DNA of 64,000 nt from Dickeya fangzhongdai. Lineage in GTDB: Bacteria; Pseudomonadota; Gammaproteobacteria; Enterobacterales; Enterobacteriaceae. A program made the position numbers and the translations under genes. Shown here one piece after another: positions 8,432 through 16,721 of the stretch (position 1 is the stretch's first letter; every line of letters begins with the position of its first letter). The notes below the pieces were generated by a model. The model saw only the letters and a program-made list of their open reading frames with translations. It searched no databases and was not told where the DNA came from. The stretch lies in NCBI RefSeq assembly GCF_002812485.1, contig NZ_CP025003.1, positions 1,798,001 to 1,862,000 on the forward strand. The letters run 5' to 3'.

Positions 8432-9748
8432 ATGAAAAAACAGAAAGTTAGCCTTGCCTGGCAAATTCTCATCGCGTTGGTCATCGGTATTGCCGTCGGA
8501 GCCTGGTTGCATGAAAACCCGGCCAATAAGCAGTGGTTGATCGCCAACGTCCTGAGCCCGGCCGGGGATATTTTTATTCGGTTGATTAAGATGATTGTGG
8601 TGCCGATTGTTATCACCACGCTGGTGGTGGGCATCGCCGGCGTCGGCGACGCCAAAAAACTGGGGCGCATCGGTTTCAAAACCATCCTGTATTTTGAAGT
8701 TATTACCACGCTGGCGATTGTGATCGGCATTACGCTGGCCAATGTATTCCAGCCGGGGCACGGCATTGACATGTCGATGCTCACCCGGGTGGACATTTCC
8801 CAATACGAGAAAACCACCGAGCAGGTGCAAAGCGGTTCGCACAGCCTGGTGAGCACCATTCTGTCGTTGATTCCGCCCAACATTTTCGCCGCGCTGGCCA
8901 AGGGCGAAATGCTGCCGGTGATCTTTTTCTCGGTGCTGTTCGGCCTCGGGTTGTCGTCGCTGGCGCGCGAACAGCGTGAACCGCTGCTGAACGTGTTTCG
9001 CAGCGCGTCGGAAACCATGTTCCGCGTCACCAACATGATCATGCGCTATGCGCCGGTCGGGGTATTTGCGCTTATTTCCGTTACTGTCGCCAACTTCGGT
9101 TTCGCCTCGCTGTGGCCGCTCGCCAAGCTGGTGATTCTGGTCTATATCGCGATTTTGTTCTTTGGGCTGGTGGTGATGGGCGCGGTGGCGCGGCTGTGCG
9201 GGCTGCGCATCATGACGCTGATCCGCATTCTGAAGGATGAGTTGATCCTGGCTTACTCCACCGCCAGCTCGGAAACGGTGCTGCCGCGCATTATCCAGAA
9301 GATGGAAGCCTATGGCGCGCCGAAAGCCATCACCAGCTTTGTGGTGCCGACCGGTTATTCGTTCAATCTGGACGGCTCCACGCTGTACCAGAGCATCGCC
9401 GCCATTTTCATTGCCCAGTTGTACGGTATCGATCTCAGCCTGTGGCAGGAACTGGTGCTGGTGTTGACGTTGATGATCACCTCCAAGGGCATTGCCGGCG
9501 TGCCGGGCGTCTCCTTTGTGGTGTTGCTGGCGACGCTGGGCAGCGTCGGCATTCCGCTGGAAGGGCTGGCGTTCATCGCCGGGGTGGACCGCATTCTGGA
9601 TATGGCGCGCACCGCGCTTAACGTGGTGGGCAATGCGTTGGCGGTGCTGGTGATCGCCAAATGGGAAGGGCAGTTCGATGAAGAGAAGGCGCGTGCGTAC
9701 GAGCAGGAACGGGCGACGCTGGCGACACGTCCCGCCGGTCAGGAATAA
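8432..9748 (+). CDS. gltP: Proton/glutamate-aspartate symporter GltP
   Basis: A 438-residue member of the dicarboxylate/amino acid:cation symporter family in the inner membrane. It follows E. coli GltP (437 aa) almost residue for residue: SLAWQIL near the start, DIFIRLIKMIVVPIV, the first re-entrant hairpin STASSETVLPRI, the NLDGSTLYQSIAA segment (NxDG motif in the transport core), and GVDRILDMARTALNVVGN near the C-terminus, where the Asp and Asn residues bind substrate. The chosen ATG gives the MKKQKVSLAWQI start; a frame opening at 8372 adds 20 unrelated residues and is rejected. It is monocistronic, ended by a strong terminator. The long leader carries a 33-bp palindrome. Confidence 0.95.
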   Translation: MKKQKVSLAWQILIALVIGIAVGAWLHENPANKQWLIANVLSPAGDIFIRLIKMIVVPIVITTLVVGIAGVGDAKKLGRIGFKTILYFEVITTLAIVIGITLANVFQPGHGIDMSMLTRVDISQYEKTTEQVQSGSHSLVSTILSLIPPNIFAALAKGEMLPVIFFSVLFGLGLSSLAREQREPLLNVFRSASETMFRVTNMIMRYAPVGVFALISVTVANFGFASLWPLAKLVILVYIAILFFGLVVMGAVARLCGLRIMTLIRILKDELILAYSTASSETVLPRIIQKMEAYGAPKAITSFVVPTGYSFNLDGSTLYQSIAAIFIAQLYGIDLSLWQELVLVLTLMITSKGIAGVPGVSFVVLLATLGSVGIPLEGLAFIAGVDRILDMARTALNVVGNALAVLVIAKWEGQFDEEKARAYEQERATLATRPAGQE

Positions 9749-9770
9749 TCCTGCCGCGTGATGTCAGACA

Positions 9771-9795
9771 ACCGGGCCCTGGCCCGGTTTTTTTA
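9771..9795 (+). terminator. Rho-independent terminator after gltP
   Basis: ACCGGGCC-CT-GGCCCGGT followed by seven T residues. A strong canonical terminator 22 bp after the gltP stop. Confidence 0.92.
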
Positions 9796-9961
9796 CGTCG
9801 GCAGGTCGCCGTCTTTCAGCCTGTGCAATCGTCAGCGGCGACGAAGTTGAATTGAATGATGCATACTGGCGGCTGGCAAATCTGGCTGCCCGAGCTTTCG
9901 GGTATGGAATAGCCATCCACACGATGGATTTTTTCATGTGGCGATGGCGAAGAGAGGTGTT

Positions 9962-10732
9962 ATGGATTTATCCGATGAAGTGATTCACGACCTTAACGAT
10001 ATCGCAAGTTGGCTGGCGCTGGATGATTTCCCGCAGGTGAAAACCATGAATCCCGACCTGATGATTATCGCTGGTCATGCCATTTTACCCAACATTTTCG
10101 GCGCGTTGACGTTGGCGAAGAAGGCGGATATTCCGGTCTTGTTGAGCGGTGGGATCGGCCATTCAACGGTGCTGTTACAGCAGGCGGTGAAAAATAATTG
10201 TCTGACCGCTGCGATCGATACCGCGGATAAAAGCGAGGCGGAAATGCTTGCCAGCATCGCCATGAGCGTATTCGGCATCGCCGCGGAGAAACTATTTATT
10301 GAAAGCGCTTCCAGAAACTGCGGAGAAAACGCCGACTTTAGTCGGGAATTGGTGCTTGATAAAGAGATAGCGCGTCAGGAAATTATTCTGGTGCAGGATC
10401 CCCTGATGCAACGGCGCACGACAGAAACTTTCCTGTTCAGCTGGAATAAGAAAGGGATGGACAGCCGGTTTATCAGCTGGCCGGTGTTTACCCCGTCGCT
10501 CATCATGATTGGCGGCGAGCCGATGATTACCGGCGGGCAAATGCCGGAAGTGTGGGAAATTGAGCGTTATACCGCGATGGTTTTAGGCGAGGTTAAACGC
10601 CTGAGAGATGATCAGAATGGCTATGGGCCGTCAGGCGCCGGTTTTATTGGACATGTGGATATTCCTGATGAGGTCACGCGGGCATGGGAGCGACTAATGA
10701 GCAATCAGTCGCTGAGTGAGAGAGTCAGATAA
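9962..10732 (+). CDS. ydcF: DUF218-family protein YdcF
   Basis: A 256-residue DUF218/ElyC-SanA-like Rossmann-type protein similar along its length to E. coli YdcF, which has been reported to bind S-adenosylmethionine and has no settled function. Recognisable motifs are LLSGGIGHST (residues ~50-65), SASRNCGENADFS, VQDPLMQRRT and the C-terminal GYGPSGAGFIGHVDIPDEV. No signal peptide or membrane segment is present, unlike SanA/ElyC, so it should be cytoplasmic. The frame extends to 9938, but AGAGG sits just before the ATG at 9962, which also starts where the family alignment starts. It appears monocistronic, followed by a hairpin. Confidence 0.85.
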   Translation: MDLSDEVIHDLNDIASWLALDDFPQVKTMNPDLMIIAGHAILPNIFGALTLAKKADIPVLLSGGIGHSTVLLQQAVKNNCLTAAIDTADKSEAEMLASIAMSVFGIAAEKLFIESASRNCGENADFSRELVLDKEIARQEIILVQDPLMQRRTTETFLFSWNKKGMDSRFISWPVFTPSLIMIGGEPMITGGQMPEVWEIERYTAMVLGEVKRLRDDQNGYGPSGAGFIGHVDIPDEVTRAWERLMSNQSLSERVR

Positions 10733-10750
10733 CCGTTCTGAACCATGCTG

Positions 10751-10774
10751 ACAGGCCACGCCGGTGTGGCCTGT
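10751..10774 (+). terminator. Hairpin after ydcF
   Basis: ACAGGCCAC pairs perfectly with GTGGCCTGT around a 6-nt loop, 18 bp after the ydcF stop. The following T tract is short (TGTTTC), so termination may be weak. Confidence 0.6.
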
Positions 10775-10928
10775 TGTTTCGGCTGTACTCGTAATGAGGC
10801 GTGACAGCATTTCACCGCAGCCCGGTGCAGAGAATGGCGGGACGCAGCCTGAGCGCTGATGGCTATAACCGATAACGACTATCTTGTATAGTCAGTCGTA
10901 TTTCGGTAATACGCTCAGGAGTTATCCC

Positions 10929-11918
10929 ATGAAAATCGCGCTGGTAGGGGCAGGCAAAATTGTGCTGTCCTGTCTTGATGCACTGAAAAACATTGAAGGC
11001 ATTGATATTGCTGCCTTATGCGTCCGGCAGGGAAGTCTGCAAAAAGGCGAAGCATTAAAAAGCCAATATAATATCCATGCGATTTATACCGATTATGATG
11101 CCCTGTTGCAGGATAGCGACATTGATTTTGTTTATCTCGGGATACCCAATCACCTGCATTTTTCCTATTCCCATAAAGCGCTGTCCGCCGGAAAGCATGT
11201 TATTTGTGAAAAGCCGTTCACGTCGAATTATGCGCAATTACTGGAACTGGTCACGCTGGCGAAATCAACAGGGCGTTATCTTTTTGAGGCCATCACCTCG
11301 ATTCACACGCCTGGTTTTCATTATCTGGCGACTCATGTCGCCGACATCGGTGAGATTAAGCTGATACAGGCGAATTACTCGCAATATTCAAGCCGCTATG
11401 ACGACTACCTCAACGGTATCGTGCATCCTGCATTCGACCCCGCCAAATCGGGCGGCGCGCTTTACGATATCAACTTATATAATATTTATGATGTCTGCGC
11501 CTTATTTGGGGCGCCGGAGAGCGTGAGCTATAGCTGTAATAAGGGACACAACGGCATCGACACTTCCGGTATTCTGGTCATGAATTACGGGAAATTTATT
11601 GCTGTCTGCACCGGTGCGAAAGATTCGGCCAGTCCGGGTTATTTAACCGTTCAGGGAACGGCTGGCTATGTGAAAATTACCGATATACCGAGTGTATGTA
11701 AGCATGTTGAATTTTCGACAGCGGGAACGCTGATAAAACATGACGACACGACGGATAAAAATCACATGATTTATGAATTTGAGGCGTTCAGGGATATCGT
11801 CAACGCACAGGATATGTCCCGGTGCCATCAATTGCTGGATATTGCTCTTATCGTCTCTAATGTGCTGGAGCAGGCCAGGGAATGTTGCGGTATTCATTTC
11901 CCTCTCACCGAAGAATAA
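10929..11918 (+). CDS. Gfo/Idh/MocA-family NAD(P)-dependent oxidoreductase
   Basis: A 329-residue sugar-dehydrogenase-like oxidoreductase. Residues 1-120 form a Rossmann domain: MKIALVGAGKIVLS is the dinucleotide-binding loop (GxGxx), and GKHVICEKPFTSN carries the EKP lysine that is catalytic in this family. The C-terminal half is the alpha/beta substrate domain (SGGALYDINLYNIYDV matches the family GG...D-G/N motif). Substrates in the family are usually sugars, inositols or their derivatives; none can be assigned. AGGAG lies before the ATG at 10929, so the extra 15 residues of the longer frame are not used. Base composition is a little more AT-rich than its neighbours. It is single between ydcF and the GST genes. 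Confidence 0.85.
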   Translation: MKIALVGAGKIVLSCLDALKNIEGIDIAALCVRQGSLQKGEALKSQYNIHAIYTDYDALLQDSDIDFVYLGIPNHLHFSYSHKALSAGKHVICEKPFTSNYAQLLELVTLAKSTGRYLFEAITSIHTPGFHYLATHVADIGEIKLIQANYSQYSSRYDDYLNGIVHPAFDPAKSGGALYDINLYNIYDVCALFGAPESVSYSCNKGHNGIDTSGILVMNYGKFIAVCTGAKDSASPGYLTVQGTAGYVKITDIPSVCKHVEFSTAGTLIKHDDTTDKNHMIYEFEAFRDIVNAQDMSRCHQLLDIALIVSNVLEQARECCGIHFPLTEE

Positions 11919-11956
11919 GCCCGCCGCCCGTCAGTGCAGCGGCGGGATGAGTACAG

Positions 11957-12820
11957 TCAGCGCGGTGCCGACACTTTGTCCTGTGTTTGCGTTTCGAAGT
12001 CGCTGGCGTCGTGACGCTCATGCAACTGGGTGGCGGGATCGCCGCTCAGGCGGTTGACCATGCGGCCGCGCTGAACCGCAGGACGGGCGAGAATAGCGTC
12101 CGCCCAGCGCTGCACGTGCGGATATTCGTGAACCGACAGGAATTCGGCGCCGTCGTAAAGCCAGCCTTTCACCAGACCGCCGTACCAGGGAAACGCGGCG
12201 ATATCGGCGATCGTATAGTGAGAACCGGCCAGATAGTCGCTTTGCGCCAGCCGCTGATTGAGCACATCAAGCAGGCGTTTGGTTTCCATCGCGAAGCGAT
12301 CGATAGCGTATTCGATCTTGATCGGCGCGTAAGCGTAGAAATGACCGAAACCACCGCCAAGATAGGGCGCGCTGCCCATCTGCCAGAATAGCCACGACAG
12401 GCATTCGGCGCGTTCGGCGGCGTCGGTCGGCAGGAATTCGCCAAATTTCTCCGCCAGATAAAGCAGAATGGCGCCTGACTCAAACACGCGCACCGGCTGC
12501 GGCCCGGAGTGGTCCACGAGCGCCGGGATCTTGGAGTTAGGGTTGGCTTCCACGAAGCCACTGCTGAACTGCTCGCCGTTGCCGATTCTGATTAGCCAGG
12601 CGTCGTATTCCGCGCCGCTATGACCCAGCGCCAGCAGTTCTTCAAGCAGGATGGTCACCTTCTGGCCGTTTGGCGTCGCCAGCGAATAGAGCTGGAGCGG
12701 ATGACGACCGACCGGCAGGTCTTTGTCGTGCGTGGCGCCGGCGATTGGGCGATTGAGGCCGCCGCTGGCTGTATTCCAGGTCCAGACTTTCGGCGGGATG
12801 TATTCGGATGAGTGGGACAT
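11957..12820 (-). CDS. yghU: Glutathione S-transferase family protein YghU (disulfide-bond reductase type)
   Basis: A 287-residue Nu-class glutathione transferase, close to E. coli YghU (288 aa). The N-terminal thioredoxin-like domain contains HPLQLYSLATPNGQKVTILL, where Thr/Asn replace the usual catalytic Ser/Tyr, typical of Nu-class enzymes that bind two GSH and have disulfide reductase and peroxidase activity. The helical domain includes GGGFGHFYAYAPIKIEYAIDR, and the end QLHERHDASDFET is diagnostic of YghU. A perfect AGGAGG lies 9 nt before the ATG at 12820; the longer frame is rejected. It is 41 bp downstream of yfcF on the same strand and probably cotranscribed, forming a thiol and oxidative-stress pair. 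Confidence 0.93.
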   Translation of the reverse strand: MSHSSEYIPPKVWTWNTASGGLNRPIAGATHDKDLPVGRHPLQLYSLATPNGQKVTILLEELLALGHSGAEYDAWLIRIGNGEQFSSGFVEANPNSKIPALVDHSGPQPVRVFESGAILLYLAEKFGEFLPTDAAERAECLSWLFWQMGSAPYLGGGFGHFYAYAPIKIEYAIDRFAMETKRLLDVLNQRLAQSDYLAGSHYTIADIAAFPWYGGLVKGWLYDGAEFLSVHEYPHVQRWADAILARPAVQRGRMVNRLSGDPATQLHERHDASDFETQTQDKVSAPR

Positions 12821-12861
12821 GGCAAACCTCCTGATAATTACATTCGTCAGAGAAAGGGCGG

Positions 12862-13494
12862 TTAACGCAATGGACGTTCCATCATAACCCACGCTTGCAC
12901 CGACGGTCGTTGCCACTGGTGCCGGGCGTATTCTTCCAGCCGCTGTGGTACGGCATCGCCGTTCATCACCAGCCGGTTTAGCATGAGTGCAAGATCAAGG
13001 TCGGCGATGCTCCATGCGTCGAACAACGTCAGCGCGCCTGCCGGCAGCAGTTTATCCGCGATCGTGAACAGCTTTTCCGCCGCCTGTTGCGCTGGTGCGG
13101 ACAGCGGCGCCGACGTGGCGTCGTAGAACATCGTTTCCGATGAGCGCTCCTGCCGGATGGGCATCAGGTCCGTCCGTAGCCATGCCTGTATCTGACGCGC
13201 CCGCGCCCGCTGCTGTGGAGACTGAGGGTAGAGCGGCGTGCCGGGGAACGCCTCGTCAAGGTACTCGGTAATCGCCGACGATTCGGACAGCGAAAAACCG
13301 TCGTGAACCAGTGTCGGCACCCGGCTGGTCAACGATGCCGCGGCATACTCCGGCGCGTGCTGCGCCTTGTTACCCAGGTCTACCGTTGACAGTTCGAACG
13401 GCAATGCTTTCTCGCGCAGGGCAACGAACGCCGACATTGCAAACGGGCTGACGAACTGGGCGTCGACGTAAAGGTGCAAAGGGGTGGATGTCAC
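12862..13494 (-). CDS. yfcF: Glutathione S-transferase YfcF
   Basis: A 210-residue cytosolic glutathione transferase. An N-terminal thioredoxin-like domain (LYVDAQFVSPFAMSAFVAL, then LSESSAITEYLDEAFPG as the GSH gamma-glutamyl binding motif) is followed by a helical domain with RARARQIQAWLRTDLMPIRQ and DLDLALMLNRLV. These match E. coli YfcF, which has glutathione-dependent peroxidase activity and a modest role against oxidative stress. The start is GTG at 13494, set by GGAG 8 nt upstream and by the family alignment; a longer frame from 13551 is not supported. It is first of a two-gene unit with yghU. A tandem 14-bp repeat lies 58 bp upstream. Confidence 0.9.
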   Translation of the reverse strand: MTSTPLHLYVDAQFVSPFAMSAFVALREKALPFELSTVDLGNKAQHAPEYAAASLTSRVPTLVHDGFSLSESSAITEYLDEAFPGTPLYPQSPQQRARARQIQAWLRTDLMPIRQERSSETMFYDATSAPLSAPAQQAAEKLFTIADKLLPAGALTLFDAWSIADLDLALMLNRLVMNGDAVPQRLEEYARHQWQRPSVQAWVMMERPLR

Positions 13495-13552
13495 CGGGTG
13501 TCTCCTGTTTTCATGGCTGGCGTATATGAGTCGTAGCTGGTGCCCCGTCATT

Positions 13553-13580
13553 TATGTGTGATCACGTATGTGTGATCACG
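13553..13580. repeat. Two tandem copies of a 14-bp unit before yfcF
   Basis: TATGTGTGATCACG occurs twice in direct succession without a mismatch. Each unit contains the palindrome GTGATCAC. The position upstream of yfcF suggests a duplicated operator. Confidence 0.6.
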
Positions 13581-13732
13581 GCAGGCGAGCATTCCTCGGT
13601 ACGCCTCGGCGCAGGACACCGTTTAATATCCTACCCCAAACAATCTGGCATGCGATTGCGATTGTTCCCTTACCGGCGAAAGTGGTGGCATTGATTTAGT
13701 GAAATCCCCCAGAAATTGGCATTGGCTGCCAA

Positions 13733-13888
13733 ATGACGTTGAAGGTCGCCATAATCAAACCCGACGGCGCGCCGACCAACGAGCGATACCTTATCTGGCA
13801 TAAGCGTACAGTCAACAGGTCGGGTGCTGCGTATGTGCGGGATGACATTATCAATGCATTTGCGGGGATTAACCCGCTTTCTGATTGA
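13733..13888 (+). CDS. Possible 51-residue hypothetical protein or gene remnant
   Basis: An open frame beginning MTLKVAIIKPDG and ending FAGINPLSD lies in the gap between yfcF and the alcohol dehydrogenase-like gene. Its composition looks protein-like and codons are ordinary, but there is no clear ribosome binding site and I do not recognise a family. It could be the tail of a decayed gene. Confidence 0.22.
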   Translation: MTLKVAIIKPDGAPTNERYLIWHKRTVNRSGAAYVRDDIINAFAGINPLSD

Positions 13889-13897
13889 AGCGCAGCA

Positions 13898-14986
13898 TTA
13901 GTGCGCCTCGGTCGTGGCGGGTTCCGCCGTAGCGGCCAGCGCCTGCCTTAACGCGCTGCGGTCTACGGCGAACGGCAGCCGGGCGGCGATATCGGCCGGG
14001 ATAGTCACCTGTGCGGCAACGAGGTCCCAGCGTGCTTCGTCGGTCAGGCCCAGCGCCTGCGGCGTCTGCGGGCTGTCGTAGCGGCGCAATTGCGTCAGTA
14101 GCTCCTGACTGTCGAATCCGTGGCGTGCTTCCAGTTGCGCCTGTACTGCCAGGCCAAAGCCGACCTTTTCGCCGTGCAGCCAGCGCTTGGATTCCGGCTG
14201 GCGGGTCAGGCTGTTATGAATGGCGTGTGCGACGCCCAGCCGGGCACGCTCGTCCTTGACGCTGTTGGCGATACCGGCCAGCGCAATCACCGCGTCGATT
14301 ACCCGGCGCAGCGCCGGCGTCGCCTGTTGTCGCTGGTTGTCCGCCAGCGCCTGCTCACCGTCCGCGTCAAAAATATCGACCGCCAGCCGGGCGATACGCG
14401 CGTTGATCTGCAGCGACAGGGCATCGTCGCCGTGCCGTAGGTAGGGCTGAAATTCGTACCATTTGGCGAGCGCGTCAACAATGCCGGCTTTCAGATAACG
14501 CACCGGCGCGCGGGCAATCACGGTGCTATCCACCAGCACCCACACCGGCAGGCGACGCAGACTAAGCCGCCCCTGATGCATGCCGTCGCGGCTGTACAGC
14601 ACGCTGATGGGCGACCAGGCGGCGCAGGTGGCGGCAACCGTCGGCACGGCGATCATCGGTAACGCGCCGGACTGGTCGGCCACCGCTTTGGCGGTATCCA
14701 GCACCTTGCCGCCGCCGACGCCGAGAATCAGCTCCGCGCGTTCGATGTGCGCCTGTTCGCGCAGCGCGGCGATACTCTCTTCGGTGCAATAGCCTTCGAG
14801 AAATAAGGTCCGGTAGTGCAAGCCGTGTTGCCTGAGGCTGGCTTCCAGCGTGGCGGCAGTGTGCCGCCAGGCGGTTGGGCTGGTGATGATCAGCACCCGT
14901 TTAGCCAGTGGTTGAATATAGTCGCCCACCTGGGCGAGCAAGCCGTCCTGATTGAGGTACGTGTCTGGAACCTGTATGGCGATCAT
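13898..14986 (-). CDS. Iron-containing alcohol dehydrogenase-like, hydroxycarboxylate dehydrogenase (HcxA/YbdH-type)
   Basis: A 362-residue member of the glycerol dehydrogenase-like branch of family III dehydrogenases, the same length as E. coli YbdH (HcxA). It shows the NAD-binding GVGGGKVLDTAKAVAD near residue 90, the YbdH-type segment VPTVAATCAAWSPISVLYS, and conserved metal-ligand regions GIVDALAKWYE and GVAHAIHNSL...LHGEKVGFG. HcxA reduces 2-oxoacids (2-oxobutyrate, 2-oxoglutarate) to hydroxyacids with NAD(P)H. It is the last gene of a minus-strand unit starting with the binding protein at 17831, 34 bp after the ABC permease, so it probably handles the imported substrate or its product. 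Substrate is inferred only. Confidence 0.82.
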   Translation of the reverse strand: MIAIQVPDTYLNQDGLLAQVGDYIQPLAKRVLIITSPTAWRHTAATLEASLRQHGLHYRTLFLEGYCTEESIAALREQAHIERAELILGVGGGKVLDTAKAVADQSGALPMIAVPTVAATCAAWSPISVLYSRDGMHQGRLSLRRLPVWVLVDSTVIARAPVRYLKAGIVDALAKWYEFQPYLRHGDDALSLQINARIARLAVDIFDADGEQALADNQRQQATPALRRVIDAVIALAGIANSVKDERARLGVAHAIHNSLTRQPESKRWLHGEKVGFGLAVQAQLEARHGFDSQELLTQLRRYDSPQTPQALGLTDEARWDLVAAQVTIPADIAARLPFAVDRSALRQALAATAEPATTEAH

Positions 14987-15020
14987 GCTCTCGCTTCTCC
15001 TGTCGATTTTTCTGCGCAGC

Positions 15021-15887
15021 CTAGCGCTGCATACCCCATTTGCGGACGGTCAGGCGCTCCAGCGTGGAGAAGATCAGCCCTTCCACCAGTAACCCGATCA
15101 GGATCACCGAAGCCAGCCCGGCGAACACGCGGTCGGTATACAACTCGTTGCGGTTCTGGAAGATGTACCATCCCAACCCGCCTTTGCCGCTGGAGGCGCC
15201 AAACACCAGTTCGGCGGCGATCAACGTGCGCCAGGCAAAAGCCCAGCCGATTTTCAGCCCGGAAATGATCGCCGGCAGCGCCGCCGGGATCAGCATGTGA
15301 ACGACGTAGCGCCAGCCGGTCAGGCCATAGTTGCGCCCGGCCATGCGCAGGGTGTCGGAAACGCCGAGAAAACCGCTGTAGGCGTTGAGCGCCATCGGCC
15401 ACATCACCGAATGCACCAGCACGAAAACCAGACTTTTTTCACCGAGGCCGAACCACAGCAGCGCCAGCGGCAGCAGCGCGATAGCGGGTAATGGGTTAAG
15501 CATCGCGGTGAGCAACGCCAGTAAGTCGCGCCCCAGTTGCACCGACACCGCCAGCGTACTGAGCAACAGCGCCAGCACGCTGCCGATGACATAACCTTTC
15601 AGCAGCGTGCCGAGGGATACCGCTATTTTCTGCGGCAGTTCGCCGCTCAACATATCCTGACGGAACGCCTGTAATGTCTGGAGAAAGCCGGGCAGCATCA
15701 GGTCGTTGTTCTGCCAGCGGGCGGCGACTTCCCACAACGCCAGCAGCAACAGCACCAATATCAGCCGACGCAGTAAGGTGTGTTGCGCCAGCCGGGTCAG
15801 CCACGGCAGCGGCGCTTCCAGCGTGTCGGGCGGCAGCGGCGTCAGCTCACGCTGATACTCGGGCCTGACCGGGGGAGATGTATTCAT
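15021..15887 (-). CDS. ABC transporter permease, SsuC/TauC type
   Basis: A 288-residue inner-membrane permease of the sulfonate/nitrate/taurine subfamily with six or so hydrophobic segments. The coupling-helix (EAA-like) region is [32 protein letters not shown], followed by [26 protein letters not shown], which is typical of SsuC/TauC/NrtB. GAGGT lies before the ATG at 15887; the longer frame to 15992 is within the ATPase gene and is rejected. It overlaps the 3' end of the ATPase gene by 41 nt, so the two are translationally coupled. The transported compound is unknown. Confidence 0.9.
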   Translation of the reverse strand: MNTSPPVRPEYQRELTPLPPDTLEAPLPWLTRLAQHTLLRRLILVLLLLALWEVAARWQNNDLMLPGFLQTLQAFRQDMLSGELPQKIAVSLGTLLKGYVIGSVLALLLSTLAVSVQLGRDLLALLTAMLNPLPAIALLPLALLWFGLGEKSLVFVLVHSVMWPMALNAYSGFLGVSDTLRMAGRNYGLTGWRYVVHMLIPAALPAIISGLKIGWAFAWRTLIAAELVFGASSGKGGLGWYIFQNRNELYTDRVFAGLASVILIGLLVEGLIFSTLERLTVRKWGMQR

Positions 15888-16698
15888 GGGATACCTCAGG
15901 TGAAGCCGATGCGCCGCGAGAGGCCGGCGTCGACGGGAATAACAGATCGTGGATACGTCGGGCGGTGTGCTGGAAAGCATCGCCGCCGGCATCGTTCAGC
16001 GAAAACTGATGGCAGTTGATTTCCGCCCGCACCCGGCCGGGATGAGGGGACAACAGCAGGATCCGGCTGCCGACCACCAGCGCTTCCTCAATGGAGTGGG
16101 TGACGAACAGCAGCGTGAAGCGCACCTCTTCCCACAGCGCCAGCAATTCCTCCTGCATCTTGCGGCGGGTGAGGGCGTCCAGCGCAGCGAAGGGTTCATC
16201 CATCAGCAGGATTTTCGGCTGCATCGCCAGCGCGCGGGCGATCGCCACCCGCTGCTTCATGCCGCCGGACAACGTGTGCGGGTAGGCATCGGCGAATTTC
16301 GCCAGCCCGACCTTGTCGAGAAAGTGCAATGCCCGTTCGCGCGCTTCTGATTTGGTCAGTGTGCCGCTGGCGACCAGCGGGAACAGGGTGTTTTCCAGCA
16401 CGGTTTTCCACGGTGGCAACTGGTCGAATTCCTGAAACACCATCATGCGATCCGGACCGGGGCGGGTGACCGGCTGGTTTTCCAGCTGGATACTACCGCC
16501 GACTGGCGACAGAAATCCGCCGATCGCTTTCAGCAGGCTGGACTTGCCTCAGCCGGACGGCCCCAGCAGCACGAAGCGCTCCGCCGGGAACACGTCAAAA
16601 CTGACGTCATGGGTCGCCTGTATCTGCGCGCGATGGGTGCGGTAACGCAGGTCAACGCCGTTGACCTGCAACAGCGGATGCAATGGATGAGCGGACAT
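15847..16698 (-). pseudogene. ABC transporter ATPase (SsuB/TauB type) with in-frame TGA in Walker A
   Basis: The minus strand from ATG 16698 (AGGAG 6 nt upstream) reads as a normal 283-residue ATPase except for codon 50. The Walker A motif reads GPSG-stop-GKSSLL because TGC (Cys) is TGA at 16551-16549. Downstream the frame is intact: Q-loop [11 protein letters not shown], signature LSGGMKQRV, Walker [13 protein letters not shown], and H-loop FVTHSIEEA. As sequenced, only a short N-terminal peptide, or a restart at Met 16446 without Walker A, could be made, so the transporter should be dead. Everything around the stop is undegraded, pointing to a very recent mutation, a base-call error or readthrough. 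TGA followed by G is not a strong readthrough context. Confidence 0.85.
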
Positions 16699-16721
16699 CG
16701 CAATCTCCTGTAGCCGGATAG

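Larger units (their letters stand above)
13495..13897. other. Intergenic region upstream of yfcF
   Basis: Contains the promoter side of yfcF, the 14-bp tandem repeat at 13553-13580 and one short open frame at 13733-13888. Nothing else is recognisable. Confidence 0.5.

Noticed and set aside
16549..16551. Selenocysteine at the TGA in the ABC ATPase
   Set aside because: No SECIS-like hairpin is apparent directly after the TGA, and no ABC ATPase is known with Sec in Walker A; a mutation or sequencing error is simpler.
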